A program made the position numbers and the translations under genes. Under the pieces are notes generated by a model. It saw only the letters and a list, made by a program, of their open reading frames with translations. It searched no databases and was not told the origin of the DNA. Below are positions 1-11,712 of a DNA stretch of 64,000 nt, piece by piece. Location of the stretch: assembly GCF_024679245.1 (NCBI RefSeq), contig NC_090179.1, positions 6,763,820 to 6,827,819 on the forward strand, given 5' to 3'. The first letter of the stretch is position 1; each line of letters begins with the position of its first letter. Source of the DNA: Pseudorasbora parva. Its lineage: Eukaryota; Chordata; Actinopteri; Cypriniformes; Gobionidae.

Positions 1-1464
1 TTTTGTTCTCAAGTCCAGCACATACTGAATTTCGTTTTTGCCTTGAGAAGGTCCCTCCTCCCAAGTCTCTCGCAGGATATCCAGTACCCCTCGGGGCTGG
101 CGTCCATAGAGGAGCTCAAAGGGGGAAAACCCCGTGGAGGCTTGTGGGACCTCCCGCACAGCGAATAAGAGGGGTTCTAGCCACTTATCCCAATTTTTGG
201 CGTCATCCTGTACGAACTTTTGGATCATGGATTTAAGCGTGCGATTAAACCGTTCGACCAAGCCGTCTGTTTGTGGGTGATAGACGCTAGTTCGAATCGA
301 TCTAATGCCCAATAACCCGTACAGCTCGCATAACGTACGTGACATAAACGCTGTGCCTTGATCGGTGAGGATTTCCTTCGGAACCCCCACCCGGGAGATA
401 AGACGAAACAGCACGTCCGCAACACTTTTTTGACGGAAATGTTGCGGAGGGCTTCTGCCTCCAGGTACCGCGTTGCATAATCTACTATGACTAGTGCAAA
501 GCGGTGTCCCCGTGCGGATCGCTCTAATGGCCCGATGAGGTCCATCGCAATTCTCTCGAAGGGGACCTGCATTAATGGAAGGGGGCGCAAAGGCGCTTTT
601 GGGGCGGCCAGGGGATTCACCAACTGACATTCCGGACACGCCGCACACCACCTGCGCACATTGTCATGAATGTCTGGCCAGAAAAATCGGGTCATGAGAC
701 GATTCAGTGTAGCCGCCTGTCCCAAATGTCCCGCCATAGGATTTGTATGAGCCGCGTGGAAAAGCATTTCCCTGCGGCTCTTTGGAACTAATAACTGGGT
801 TGTATCTATTTTTGTCCGAGCGTCTTGGGTCACTCGATACAACCAATCTTTTATAATGGCAAAATATGGATAGGAGAGCAGGTCTGAGAGACTGGCCATC
901 GATGGAACGGACCTGCTGAAATGCGTGTTTTAATGTGTCATCCTGGGACTGCTCCAGAGGAAAGTCATCCCGGTCCGAGAGAATTAGTCTCTCGATCCCG
1001 GTCGGTTCCTCTGAGGCAGCAGCCCGGGGTCCTGGCTCCGTCTCACCCAGCTGCACTCGCGCCACCTCCCTCCGCGCCGTATTTCCCCAAGAAGCATCCA
1101 CACATAAAGCCCCCAATAGAACCGGAAAGGCGGGCCAATTTGTCCCCAAAATTGGTGGATGCCGGAGGTGGGGACTAACCGCCACCTCGACTCTATGCTT
1201 TTTCCCCCGAAACTGAATAGAGATTGGGACCACCGGATATTTCGCCAAATGCCCGTGCACACACCGCAACTTCACCACGCGGCTTGTATCCAATGCCCCT
1301 GATTGAATCAGGCTTTGATGAATGGAGGTTTGGTTACAACCTGAATCCACCAAGGCCTGATAAGTACCCCCCTTGATACTCACAGGTACTTGGTACTCGC
1401 CCGCCTGACCGGGGGTGACCTGGGGAGCGTCCGGGACCCGGACCATCATCCCCACCTCCATCAT
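1..1464 (-). pseudogene. Decayed Gmr1-like Ty3 retrotransposon fragment (protease, then integrase)
   Basis: Read on minus, an aspartic-protease-like stretch comes first (about 1400-1140, with LVDSGCNQTS around the active Asp). It is followed directly by an integrase: zinc-binding H-H-C-C (H near 760, CAACPEC near 640) and then the catalytic core (MDLIGPL near 540). The fragment runs off the left edge within a GFSPFELLYGR-type block at about 150-100. No reverse transcriptase lies between protease and integrase. This is the Gmr1-type pol order and differs from ordinary Ty3/gypsy. The reading frame changes near 900 and again near 430, so this copy is dead. No LTR is visible at the 1464 side. The rest of pol would lie left of the window. 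The copy sits upstream of the last sbds exon, probably in an intron, in antisense. Confidence 0.85.
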
Positions 1465-2098
1465 CCGGCACCGGTCAACAATTTTTTTTTTACCATTTCA
1501 TTGCTAACATCAGCTATCAGGTTCCCAGACGAATGCAAGCTAATCTTAGTAAAGTAACTTTTATCAGTGCTATCGTTATTCTGTATATTGTACGACATCA
1601 CTAGCGTAAGGCAAAGTTTATATTGTAGGCTATATCATTTTCTCTAATGACCTACCATAGCCCCATTCGTAGGCTAGTCATAATAAGGTGTCATAGTGTG
1701 AAATATATTTACATCGTACAATAATATGTCTTAAATGAATAAGATTACAGGACAGATGTAAAAGTAAAGGTGAAAGTCTCGCTTAGAAACAGCTAACTTA
1801 CGCTAGCATTATCAGATTAGACTACATTAAGTGTGTAACAGTAAAATAAATGAAAAATAACTCAAATTTAAAGTGCCTACATATATAAACTACAAATTAT
1901 AATGCAATGAAAATATTAATCTCATGTTATCCGTCATAGAACACAGATTTATGTTACAAGGTAAACAATACTTTTTTATCATTGCCGCGAGGAAAACTAT
2001 CCTAGACGTCGTTCTAGTGTTATGCACAGCACACCATGATATAATTAGCCAAGCAACAATAAAACTTCCAATACACAAATAGGCTGAATTAATATTAC
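1465..2098. other. AT-rich interval without recognised features
   Basis: No coding signal, tandem repeat or inverted termini stand out here. It is probably intronic sequence of sbds, or old repeat sequence between the retroelement fragment and the exon-like stretch that follows. Confidence 0.3.
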
Positions 2099-2456
2099 CT
2101 GTCGAGAAGAAAGCAGGCAACGTCGGCGTTCTTTTTAAAATCGTTGCTCCTCATTAGATCTTTCCATCTTGGAAAGGCCACTCCAATATTTACTTTTGTC
2201 TTGTTGATTTGCCCGTTGCGTTGCCGTCTTAATTCTCTTTTCCGCTTCCTTGGCGACTCTGGCAAATATCCTCGAGAATAAGAGCTCCTCCATCATCATA
2301 TAGCAGCCTCAAGCAATCCTCCTCTTCACATTCGACACGGTGCCATCGAGTGTTAAAACGCGAAAGGCGAAGCTTGAATATACGGTTATCTCCCTCTTTG
2401 GCTAATGTACTTTCAAGATGGAGGAGCAACATGGCGACCGCCATCCGAACCCTCAC
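2099..2456 (-). pseudogene. Candidate first exon of an unidentified minus-strand gene, frame-broken
   Basis: On minus, a GC-richer stretch opens with ATG codons near 2456 (MRVRMAVAMLLLHLES) and reads about 54 residues (…CEEEDCLRLLYDDGG). It then meets a stop at 2229 in that frame. A different frame becomes protein-like from about 2270 to 2099 (SPRKRKRELRR, then VNIGVAFPRWKDLM and ADVACFLLDR). That frame ends exactly at a good donor, CGACAG|gtaata. The V-N-I-G-x-x-F-P-R-W block resembles a short module that I recall from many unnamed fish predictions; I cannot name the family. The switch of frame suggests an indel, so it may be a dead exon. It lies antisense in the presumed last intron of sbds. 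Function unknown. Confidence 0.35.
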
Positions 2457-2826
2457 CTTTATGTATTTTCAATGGTATATTATAAACTTACGAGAACACT
2501 TTATTACTTGAAAGAAGTAAAAATACATTAATGAGCACATATATTTTTGAAAGAACTAAGTGATTCTAGCTAAGAGTAAACTAAAAAAGTTACACAGTGT
2601 AGCTTTAAAACACAGCAATGGCTATATCATGTGTCTCTATCATGTCTCTGTTATGCGTGGTGATGCATTTTAAACCATTCAACAGCTGTGCAATGAATCG
2701 AATTTTAGTTTTGTTTCCGATTTTGGCTTCCAACGATTATAAAAACGTGATTTATATACAAATGAAATATTGGTGTTATATATTTTCTCCTTGTGTTTGA
2801 GTTAATGGCGTTTCCTGCCCTTTCAG

Positions 2827-2955
2827 GTGTGTCTGATAGATCCAGGTTGCTTCCGTGAGATCGACGAGCTCATCCGCTGTGAGACTAAAGGAAAGGGAAC
2901 ACTGGAGGTGCTCAGTCTCAAAGATGTGGAGGAAGGAGACGAGAAACTAGAATAA
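2827..2955 (+). CDS. sbds: sbds, terminal coding exon (ribosome maturation factor SBDS)
   Basis: An acceptor (tttcag) ends at 2826. The exon reads 42 residues to TAA at 2953-2955, including [18 protein letters not shown] and [12 protein letters not shown], which is the conserved C-terminus of SBDS. SBDS works with the GTPase EFL1 to release eIF6 from the pre-60S ribosomal subunit in the cytoplasm. This exon covers the end of its ferredoxin-like C-terminal domain III. No earlier sbds exon is visible between 1 and 2826, so they lie left of the window. The preceding intron would then contain the Gmr1-like fragment. Phase 0 at the junction is implied by the reading frame. The gene is convergent with dock11. 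Confidence 0.9.
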   Translation: MCLIDPGCFREIDELIRCETKGKGTLEVLSLKDVEEGDEKLE

Positions 2956-2983
2956 CCGCTTCACCTTTTTCTCTAACTAACAC

Positions 2984-2989
2984 ATTAAA
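2984..2989 (+). promoter_or_regulatory. sbds: Possible sbds polyadenylation signal (ATTAAA)
   Basis: ATTAAA lies 28 bp after the sbds stop. The spacing would give a very short 3'UTR. Other A/T-rich hexamers follow within the next kilobase, so the true site is uncertain. Confidence 0.3.
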
Positions 2990-4580
2990 CTATTGCTGAT
3001 TCATTTTATATGGAGAGCCTTTTTTAATGAGTTGTATCACTTTATTAAAGCCCATTAGCAGTAATTGCATCAGTATTTTCACAACTGGTACAGGCTTTAG
3101 TGACAATTCTGAATCATTTAAAACAATGTTCCCAAAAATAACATTTTCCAATTTGCAATAATTTATTTTCTGTGAAAATGAAAATAATTTGAATTGTTGG
3201 ATTAATAATAGAATACAATATAGTAAGGGATTCTATAAGAGAGGATCATTTACCATGATTAAATGTCTGATCTTTAAATAGCTTGAATTTGTTAGATCTC
3301 TGATGGCACAGACATATTTTTTGGCCCAATCTACTAAGAAAGCATTGTCACGTAGTCCTTATATTCTCATTTTAATTAATGTGCTAATATGTTGCCAGAG
3401 AAACCTTATAATCTTGGTTCAGCTGAAAACTGTTCGAGATCATTATTGTGCTATTTAATTTAAGTGTGGGAACTGCTATACAAGAAACTCTTTCTCTAGA
3501 AACTCATCTATGATGCAGCTTCTGCTAAGAAGAAAGCCACCTAAGACAGAGAGAGAAATGAATGGTCCTGCTGTACAACAACACTAAAAAAACACATATT
3601 TGTGATGTATACAGCACAATTATTTTTCTTCTAAACTGTTTTTCTTTGCTTTCAATGAATGCAATTGTGTAAAATGTGCAATGTACTACTCTGTTACGTT
3701 TATGTAGTCAGAATGTGATCTTATCAAGTTGTTGAACAGCGCTCGAAAATAACTTTTTGCTGTTATGTGTTGACTTGATAGTGTTTAATGTTATGTTTGG
3801 GATTTAGACTGGTTACCTTTGTGTTGTGTTGCTTCTTTAGACTGAGGATGGGTACGTATGGGTTTTTTGATGCTTTATTTAAGGAACATTTAATTATTTG
3901 CTTTTAGCATGGTAATGTTGGTAATATTGGTACCTAATTGGTTGTATTGTATTAGTTAGTTTAGTTTAGACATTTGGAGACTATTTCAAGCAAAATGGCT
4001 AAAAAACCCACAAATACATAGTTGCATTCATATTCCAATTTCATGTCTTGTTCAATTAAAGCACCATCAAGTGGTGCAGTCCCATCCCTTTTTGTTTGTG
4101 TCCTCAGAGTGCCCCCATAAATAAGCGTGTCAAATTTGGTGAAAATATATCATTCCATTTAGGACATTTGTATTCATGAGCATATAAAAAAAGATAATCC
4201 ACACCTGACTTTGATTGATTTGTTTGCCACTTACTTAATCAACCCCCTATGATTCTGGTTTTCCTACGATGGTTTTGTCTCGATTGAACTAACGGTTTCG
4301 AAGATATTCGCGAAAGTTGTTTAAATGCTAAATCACAACCTTGAAGAAACCATACGGTGAAACCTAGCATGTTTGGTATTGTTGGATTTGACAAGGATTC
4401 AGGAATCTAAGGAAATGACTCCTGTGAAAACAATTTATCCAAATACAGTTATAAGCATGTGCGTATTTGATGAGCCATACAGAGTTTTGTGATGTTCATT
4501 AAAATTCAGCATTTTATTACAAAATTACAAAAGACAGACGCCCAAAATGACCGATATGATATTGTTGTAAGGACCAAGTT
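2990..4580. other. AT-rich intergenic sequence (sbds 3' flank)
   Basis: No ORF of note, no tandem array and no paired inverted termini were recognised. It may contain the sbds 3'UTR and old repeat sequence. Confidence 0.3.
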
Positions 4581-5206
4581 CTCAGATAGCAAGCATGTTT
4601 GGGCCACATGTGGGTATTATCTGGCACATATGGCCCAGATATGGCATGGCTGAACAGATATATGGGCCAGAATGTGACCATATTTGTTTTGCCATAACTT
4701 TAAAATCGGCGGGAAATGTTCTCTTGGTTCACAACTCATTTTGAGGTATATGGCCCAGATAACAATGCACACATTAGGGCCATATGTGTTTGAGCTATGG
4801 CACAAAGTGAGAAAGGCTGATTTGTGGTAAACCTTTGGATTATATATGGAAAAACACAGGACACCTGAAATCAAGCGCAGCTGACATCCGAGGTTTCAAA
4901 CCTCAGGTGATTGCATCTCATTAGTGGAATGAATCTGACTGATACGGCACTATTGTCTCATCTGCTCTCATGAGTTTTCGGTCTCGCATATCTTCAGGTA
5001 AGTGAGGTTTTGGCATTTCAAAGTCTTTTTAGGGTTATTTTGTGCAGCATTATGTATTTGTTTGAGGAGGGTGTCGAATTAGCCTCAGTTGAGTGTATTT
5101 ACCATTTCAATCCCATGTGTAATGCAGCACACTAGTCACCGAACGACCCAGCAAGCAATTTTCCGTCTAAAAGACGTCTACTAGCCGTCTAAACACACCC
5201 CAGACG

Positions 5207-5395
5207 TCTAGGCTAAATCAAGGCTAAACTTGGGCTGTCAGTGAAAATCTAATAGACGTCTAATCATAGCCCAAGATTAGACGGCTACTGAATGGCTACA
5301 TCTATACGTCTAATAGACAGCAAATATGGGTCTAGGCTAAATCAAGGCTAAATTTGGGCTGTCAGTGAAAATCTAATAGACGTCTATCATAGCCC
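5207..5395. repeat. Two-copy direct repeat, period about 124 bp, inside the 5147-8349 element
   Basis: The phrase TCTAGGCTAAATCAAGGCTAA begins near 5206 and again at 5331. In both copies GGGCTGTCAGTGAAAATC and then GACGTCTA follow. This is a subterminal duplication within the element. Confidence 0.75.
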
Positions 5396-5692
5396 AAGGA
5401 TAGACTAATCATCAAATAGACGGCTAACGAATGACTAATATATACATTTAATAGACAACAAAATGGCTAAAGGATTCTTTTCACTCAAATATAACAGGAT
5501 CTAAAAAATAAAAATCCATCCAAACACATTAAATATAAAGGTCTTATTTAGAAAAAGAACATTAACAACATAGACAACTTAAGATAATACAAAAAGATCA
5601 AAACATAAAAATGACCAAATAAAATTTTACAAATACAATTAAACATAAAAGTAGGATAAGAAATATGGAATATTAACAACGTGATATAATTT

Positions 5693-5695
<3 letters not shown>

Positions 5696-5774
<79 letters not shown>
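5696..5774. repeat. (TA)n microsatellite
   Basis: Nearly perfect TA dinucleotide array of about 78 bp inside the 5147-8349 element. Long open frames across it are artefacts of the repeat. Confidence 0.97.
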
Positions 5775-5778
<4 letters not shown>

Positions 5779-5974
5779 TAACCCTTTTGTTGGTTTATAA
5801 AACGCATCATCACGGCATCTGCCAAATAAGAAACAAAACATTGCACAAGAAAAGCCTTTTTGACATCATAATGTTTTACTTTATTTAAAGTAATTGTGAT
5901 GAAGTCATTCTCTTTGCTTGGATGCGCACTAAAGCTGGGCAATAAAAGGTTAAGATACATGTATGTGACATGTT

Positions 5975-6240
5975 TAAACAGTCATCATTTACTCACCCTC
6001 AAGTTGTTCCAAACCTGTATGGGTTTCTTTCTTCTGTTGAACACACAAAAATATATATTTTGAAGAATTTTGGTAACCAGATATTTGATGGTAGCCACTG
6101 ACTTTCATTGTAGGAAAATGAATACAATGGAAGTCAATGCGGCCCATAAAGCTTTTGATTACCCAGGTTCTTCTTTTGTGTTCAACAGATGAAAAGAAAC
6201 AACAAGAAGCAACGACATCTTGATTTTTGGGTTTAAAAGA
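5975..6240. mobile_element. MITE-like repeat (TCATCATTTACTCACC family)
   Basis: This carries the phrases TCATCATTTACTCACCCTC, TTCCAAACCTGTATG and TTTTGAAGAAT. Related text recurs at 24080-24300, 29875-30000 and around 54020-54110/60190-60250, so it is an interspersed family. No coding capacity. It lies nested in the 5147-8349 element. Confidence 0.6.
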
Positions 6241-7830
6241 TGTTTTAGCCGTTATGTTGCATTAGAACAATGAGGTAGATGATTGGGGAAGCACTGAATG
6301 GTTTAAGGCCAAAGAAAATGTCTGATCTTCTGCTGCATTATGATCCATCCTCTCAGGGTGTCTGGGACAGGTCTCCTTTCTGTCCCCCGAGTCAAAACTA
6401 AACACGGAGAAGCAGAAATCAGTTTTTATACATAATATATCTGGAACAATCTCAAAGAAAACCTGCAGTCCTCCGGCAACTCTTAATTCTTTTAAATCAT
6501 GGTTTACTGTTTGCCACTGCCTTTTATTAACTGGAAATAAATAATGATACATTTCTTACACTGCACTGTAAATTTTACTCTGCTGTTATCATGTTTTTTA
6601 TTTTTGTTTGTTTTTTATAGAACAATGTTTTCTTATATTGTCTTTTTAGATTCCCCAATGTTGCTTTTATGTTTTATGTAAAGCACTTTTGGCTTGGTGA
6701 AATGTGCAATACACATTTGCCTTGCCAAGTCAAAGACTCATATTTTCATATAATGATCCAAAGAGTAAAAGGATATATGTGGCTTTCATAACAAATTATA
6801 ATAGTTTGCACGTTTCATGTTTATCCCTTTTTAAGGTGCCTATAGGTACTAGCTAACCACATGGCTTTGACAATATTACTTAGCTAAAATCTCACCGTTC
6901 ATACACGATAACAAATAATGTATATAATGAACACATGTTAAAACGAAAACACAGATACTTACAAGGCCAAATAATGTCCTTTAACGTTTGCTGTTGCCCG
7001 TTGCTGTTCTCCGTTCTCCTCCTGTTGTGTAAAAAAAATTCACTCCAACCGACAGAAATGTTTTTCGCGATATATATCTGCCGTTGCCAGTAGTACAGGC
7101 TACAGTTGCCACCTAGCGGTTGAGAGTTGTAATTGATTTTTTTAATTTTATTTTAAAAAGAGACAATAGTTTACGATTTTCTTTGACTGTCTTACATTTT
7201 AAGTGAATGTTATGCCAGACAGCAAAGCTAAAACTAATTCAAATGTTTACAAAAGGTTGGGCTAAAAGCAGACTACACATAGCTCGTCCAATTCAGAGCT
7301 AAATCGTGGCTACAGATAGACCGTGACATGAAATGACACATCTTGCAAATATTATTGACATTGCGAACATGATGTAATATCAACCATATAATTTGCTACA
7401 TTGCCAAAAACTAAAATTAATCAGTTTAGTCTTTTGACTAAAAATGGGCTACGAATAGCCGGTCTGTATCGGAGCTAAACCGTGGCTAGGCATAGCCATG
7501 AATATATCACGTTAAAGAAATGAAACCAAACACATTGTAATCACTGTTGACTTTGCTTACATGATGGAATATGATACATCTCACAAGTTATTTGGACAAA
7601 AAATACATGTAACCAAATTCAAGGTTATTTGGGCTAAAAGTGGTCTACTCATAGGAATGTTCTGACTCCTGCATGGTGCTGCAGCGATCCCCATCGTTTG
7701 AATCATCATGAAGAAGACCCATCATCTGGTTTTCAGCTGTCGTGCCTCGGCGATGTCATCGGGACACTGCCGCTGGGAGAAATCTGAAACATGGAGTGGA
7801 CCACAGTGTGCTGCGGAGCTAACAGAGACT

Positions 7831-8118
7831 TCCACCATCAGCTGTTTTCTGTTCACCATCAGCTCTGTTTCTGTTCACCATCAGCTCTGTTTCTGTTCAC
7901 CATCAGCTCTGTTTCTTTTCACCATCAGCTCTGTTTCTGTTCACCATCAGCTCTGTTTTCTGTTCACCATCAGCTCTGTTTCTGTTCACCATCAGCTCTG
8001 TTTCTTTTCACCATCAGCTCTGTTTCTGTTCACCATCAGCTCTGTTTTCTGTTCACCATCAGCTCTGTTTCTGTTCACCATCAGCTCTGTTTCTGTTCAC
8101 CATCAGCTCTGTTTCTGT
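7831..8118 (+). repeat. 22-bp minisatellite, about 13 copies
   Basis: The unit is CACCATCAGCTCTGTTTCTG plus TT, with occasional 23-bp variants that gain a T. Because 22 is not a multiple of 3, each copy shifts frame. The reading VHHQLCF, CSPSALFL, FTISSVS therefore cycles through all frames, which gives long but spurious ORFs. It is followed by a C homopolymer (about 8190-8207) and an ATT run (about 8260-8285). Confidence 0.95.
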
Positions 8119-8831
8119 TCTGTTTTCTGTGTTGGTTGACTGTTTGTAGTATTCTATATTTTTACTTGTTATTCATTTTTTGTTGTTATCCCCCCCCCCC
8201 CCCCCCCTCTGTTGCACTTTGAGATTCTTCGGAATGAAAAGTGCATTATAAATAAAATCTATTATTATTATTATTATTATTATTACTCATAGCCGGACTA
8301 TATCAGGTCTATAATCTAGACGGTGAAATGACGGCTATTGCTTGCTGGGGAGTCATTGATTGATGATTTAAAACTCCGGACTTTTCTTGCATGCGTCCGT
8401 TTTTAACACGCCTCGACTATCGTACAGTATCGTGGCAGTTTTGATCTTACAGTGTGACATAGCTTACAGCACTGATTATGTTTGTACAGCCTGACAACAA
8501 TCGTGAAGGACTATAATAAATCTAAAAGTGTGCACTAAGTTTTTTTGCGGCCGCAACAAAGTTAGGTTTTTTTTGGCGCAAAAAATAAATTAATAAATTC
8601 AAATCTTAACCTGGCTAAAGATAAATTACAATGATTAAAAAAAGTGACAAATTATGACAGAATTTTATTTTCGGTTGAACTATCCCTTTAGTTTAAGATT
8701 TATTTTAATCATAATTATGCAGAGCTTCCAGGTTGTATTGCTGTTAACATTCTTTAAATGTAACTTTTTATTACAGGTGCAGTCAGTTGAAACAACGCCA
8801 GTCCCAACAGCACACTTCCAACACTGATTAG

Positions 8832-9253
8832 TGTCAATTCACCAGTGTGAGTGCCCGTGCTCACCACCAGAGGGCACTCCAATCCGGACTGTCATTCTAT
8901 CATAAACTACATTACCCATTATCCTTTGCCCGGACTCATTAGCACTCACTGTTTACACCTGTGTCTTATTATTCTGTTTTCCGCCTGGTTATCTCTGTTA
9001 TTCACTGTGAAAGTCTTGTTTTGTGTGCACTGCATTTCTGAGCATTTTCCTCAGTGTCATGTCTCTTTGCTTGTTGCATTTCTTGCCTTTTTCCCGGATT
9101 ACCCGTTTATCTGTCTCTCCTGTCTTGTTTGCCTTTTTGGACTGTTTGCTTATGTATGACCTTTTGCCTGCTTTTGACTATGATTGTGGATTACCCTCTT
9201 AATAAATACTGCATTTGGATCTCCTACATTCTGTCTCAGAGCAGTTCTTTACA
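8832..9253 (+). mobile_element. Solo LTR of an LTR retrotransposon with 5-bp target duplication
   Basis: The 422-bp unit starts TGTCAATTCACC and ends TTCTTTACA. It is flanked on both sides by ATTAG (8827-8831 and 9254-9258). An AATAAA lies near 9201-9206, about 50 bp from the 3' end, as expected of an LTR read on +. The text GAGTGCCCGTGCTC followed by CACCAGAGGGC resembles LTRs common in fish. No internal region adjoins it, which points to a solo LTR left by recombination between two LTRs. Family not assigned. Confidence 0.75.
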
Positions 9254-10098
9254 ATTAGAGCCTTTTTTTTCTCTTGTGAAGTTGTTGTTTGTTATCTTTA
9301 GCAAGTTACTGTGATTCCCCCCCCCCCCTTCTACTTTAACTTTCATTGCTAGTTTAGCAGAATACACACTTGAAATTTGGTGTCACACTTTGAATGTTAT
9401 TTATTTTATTATAAATGCTTTCTGATTAACTGTAAATGTTTGTCAAATTTAAATTATTGAATACATTTTTGTTGTTGAGTGTTGTATTTACCATGGAGTT
9501 AATACGACTTTTACATAATGCTCAAAGTTGCATGTGGGCCACATAAGGGCCATTAGATTTTAACAAAACTCAGCCATACTAAAATTCCATTTAAGGGCCA
9601 CATAAAATGGTATTGTTTGGCTCACGTTTGGTGGAGTTATGGCACTGTTTTGGCTGTACTGTGGTAAAGAAGAAGTGGGCCAGATCTGGGCCGGCAAACA
9701 CAATCTAATCTGGGCCACATCTAAGCTGTTTATCTGGGCCAAAGGAAATTTGCTGACTGGGATGTGTCAGCGGATCAGGAGAAGCCATGGGCGTAGATTA
9801 CGCGGGGGACGTGTCCCCCTCACTTTTAATAAAATGTATTTTCGTCCCCCGCACTTTTACTGGGTCTCACCGATCCTAGTCGACCCGCTCCGAGCGGGAT
9901 TCAAACCGGCGCGCGTTACCATGCGCGGCGGCGGGCAAGTTAACAGCGACGCTAACAGCTTTCTCTAATCTCGGTTGATAGCGCTCTTCACGCATCACGG
10001 TCAAATGTATAGAAACCAATGTGAATACATCAAGATTTAAATTCAGAGACAAAAAATAATCTATGCACCACCTGCCATTTTATTAGCATCTAAATAGG

Positions 10099-10106
10099 GC
10101 GCTCTC
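10099..10106. repeat. 8-bp target-site duplication, left copy (GCGCTCTC)
   Basis: Identical to 11713-11720 and immediately outside the hAT terminus. Confidence 0.85.
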
Positions 10107-11712
10107 CAGTGGCGTAACTTACTAATGATGGGCCCCAGTGCAGGCTATGCAGTTAGGCCCCCCCTAACCTAGCATATGTAACACTTTAGGTTTAAGTTTC
10201 ATTTCTATATCAGGATATCGTTTTTTTATTATTATTTACAAATCAAATATTAATGGCTTATTCTGAGGCACCATAATGCAGGGCCTACATCCCTTAATCG
10301 TATAAAAGACACTCTTTTATAATCACTAAGACTCCAAATGTGAGTTATTTAGGGGTGTTCGGGGGCATGCTCCCCCAAGAAAATTTAGATTTCTGGGATC
10401 TACATATGGGCATTTTAAGATGTTCTGAAGGCCAAAATAGTAGATAACAATATTACTAGAGACTCAAGATGGACATGTTGACATAGGCTACTTTTTGTGT
10501 GAGTTTGTCCGTTCAAACGCAAGACTTGAAAGAGAACTCAATGTTTGCACGCTGTGAGACTGCGCGCATTCGGATGAGTGCACAGAGACAGATGTTCTCA
10601 TTCGCGTCTTCTGGCACTACAGGCGGGTGATGATCGTGAAAATGACTGTCCATAATCGAACCTAAGGCAGCACTTGCATGCATTGAACAAAGTTTATAAA
10701 GAGACCGTTTTGCCCACGTTTTTCTTTTATAATCGCTGGTGTTAGTGTATCACTGAGGAGCCAGTGCTTGTATCCATCAAGAGAAACATTAAAAAAAAGT
10801 ATTACTTTCAAGTTACAACCCTATGGTTATGCGTCATCAGATGTGAGATGAACCACATCTTTAGACAAGCACGCAGGTCGCGGTTTCTGTTCGCGTCATC
10901 ACATTTCGGACGTATTGTTTCGGTGATGAAAGTCTTTCGGCCAAGAATGCCCCGAGAATGCACATGGTCCATTTTCGGCCGAATATCTGATGCATCCCTA
11001 ATTAAAATAATGAATAATAATAATAATAAATTATATTATGGGCTAAAAATATATGAAACTAAATAGGCTACGGTTTCTTTAACCCTGTAGCTGAAGAACG
11101 CACTGGCGAGTTCTGATGTTTTTTTCCCTCACGAGTCACGACGGGGGATATAACTCGCAATACTCCGTAATTTTTGGCCATACAGATAAATGTGAGACAT
11201 AATTATAAACTATTAATTGTTAACTTTTATTTGTGTACACTCACATAACAACAAAACTTTGTGCTTTAGTAAAATAAATAAAAAAGGTGCGCTTTCTATC
11301 TGCGAGAATCTAAAGCTCGGTGAATACATGACATAAACATGAAACACACGTCTAAAGAAAGCTTGAAATCGCTAGATTTAAATCAAATAATTCACATTTT
11401 ATAGTGAATTGTGGAGCTCGCTGGCATAGAGCGGAATATCTAGCGGAGCGTCACGCAACTGTGCTCCGCTCACATGCTCTGATGAAAAAGGTGGTCAGTA
11501 GCCTAAGCGTGACGGTAGAGCGCGACAGCCGTGTGAAATCTGAAACCAGTGCTTTTCATTTGAAATGTGAGTGTCACAATATTCTGCTGAGTCACTTTGT
11601 CGCCAGGGGCCCGTTTGCAATGTGGGCATGGGCCCGTGTGCGCTGCGGGCCCCCCTGCCGCACGGGCCCCAGTGCGGCTGCACTGCCTGCACTGTCTGTA
11701 GTTACGCCCCTG
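10107..11712. mobile_element. Non-autonomous hAT transposon, 1.6 kb
   Basis: The left end is CAGTGGCGTAACTTACT and the right end TAGTTACGCCCCTG, inverse to CAGGGGCGTAACTA. This is a typical hAT terminus (CAG-start, GGCGTAACT). A perfect 8-bp duplication, GCGCTCTC, flanks it, as hAT transposases produce. No transposase-like ORF is present, so mobilisation would need a transposase in trans. The right subterminal part (11590-11700) is rich in GGGCCC text. Confidence 0.85.

Larger units (their letters stand above)
5147..8349. mobile_element. Non-autonomous DNA element with CCCAGCAAGCAAT termini
   Basis: The left end reads CCCAGCAAGCAATTTTCCGTC minus its last base; the right end is its inverse, GACGGCTATTGCTTGCTGGG. 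At least 13 terminal bases pair perfectly and GACGG is also shared. No transposase ORF is present. The interior is rich in GACGTCTA and AGCC modules near both ends (5160-5450 and 7260-7500), a (TA)n tract, a MITE-like piece and a 22-bp minisatellite. No target duplication was convincing, so the superfamily is left open. Confidence 0.6.
4581..9761. mobile_element. Possible outer non-autonomous DNA element with GGGCC-rich ends, heavily interrupted
   Basis: The left part (4581-4800) and the right part (about 9525-9761) share GGGCCACAT-rich text in opposite orientation. The ends are loosely inverted: CTCAGATAGCAAG at left and the complement of CTTTGGCCCAGATAAAC at right, beside GCTGACTGGG. The interior contains at least two other insertions (5147-8349 and 8832-9253). 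No transposase ORF was seen. The two ends could instead belong to two separate copies of one family. Confidence 0.35.

Noticed and set aside
5548..5841. 97-codon ORF with a long Tyr-Ile repeat
   Set aside because: It is a translation of the (TA)n microsatellite.
7831..8118. CRISPR-like array
   Set aside because: Units are directly adjacent with no unique spacers, and the host is a vertebrate.
7708..8222. Two overlapping 143-codon ORFs with Cys/Ser/Phe/His-rich repeats
   Set aside because: They are produced entirely by the 22-bp minisatellite, whose length shifts the frame each copy. There is no start context or homology.
9880..9925. Possible tRNA or SINE A/B box (GCGGGATTCAAACCGG near 9895)
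   Set aside because: A B-box-like phrase is present, but no cloverleaf, A box at the right distance or retroposon tail could be built around it.
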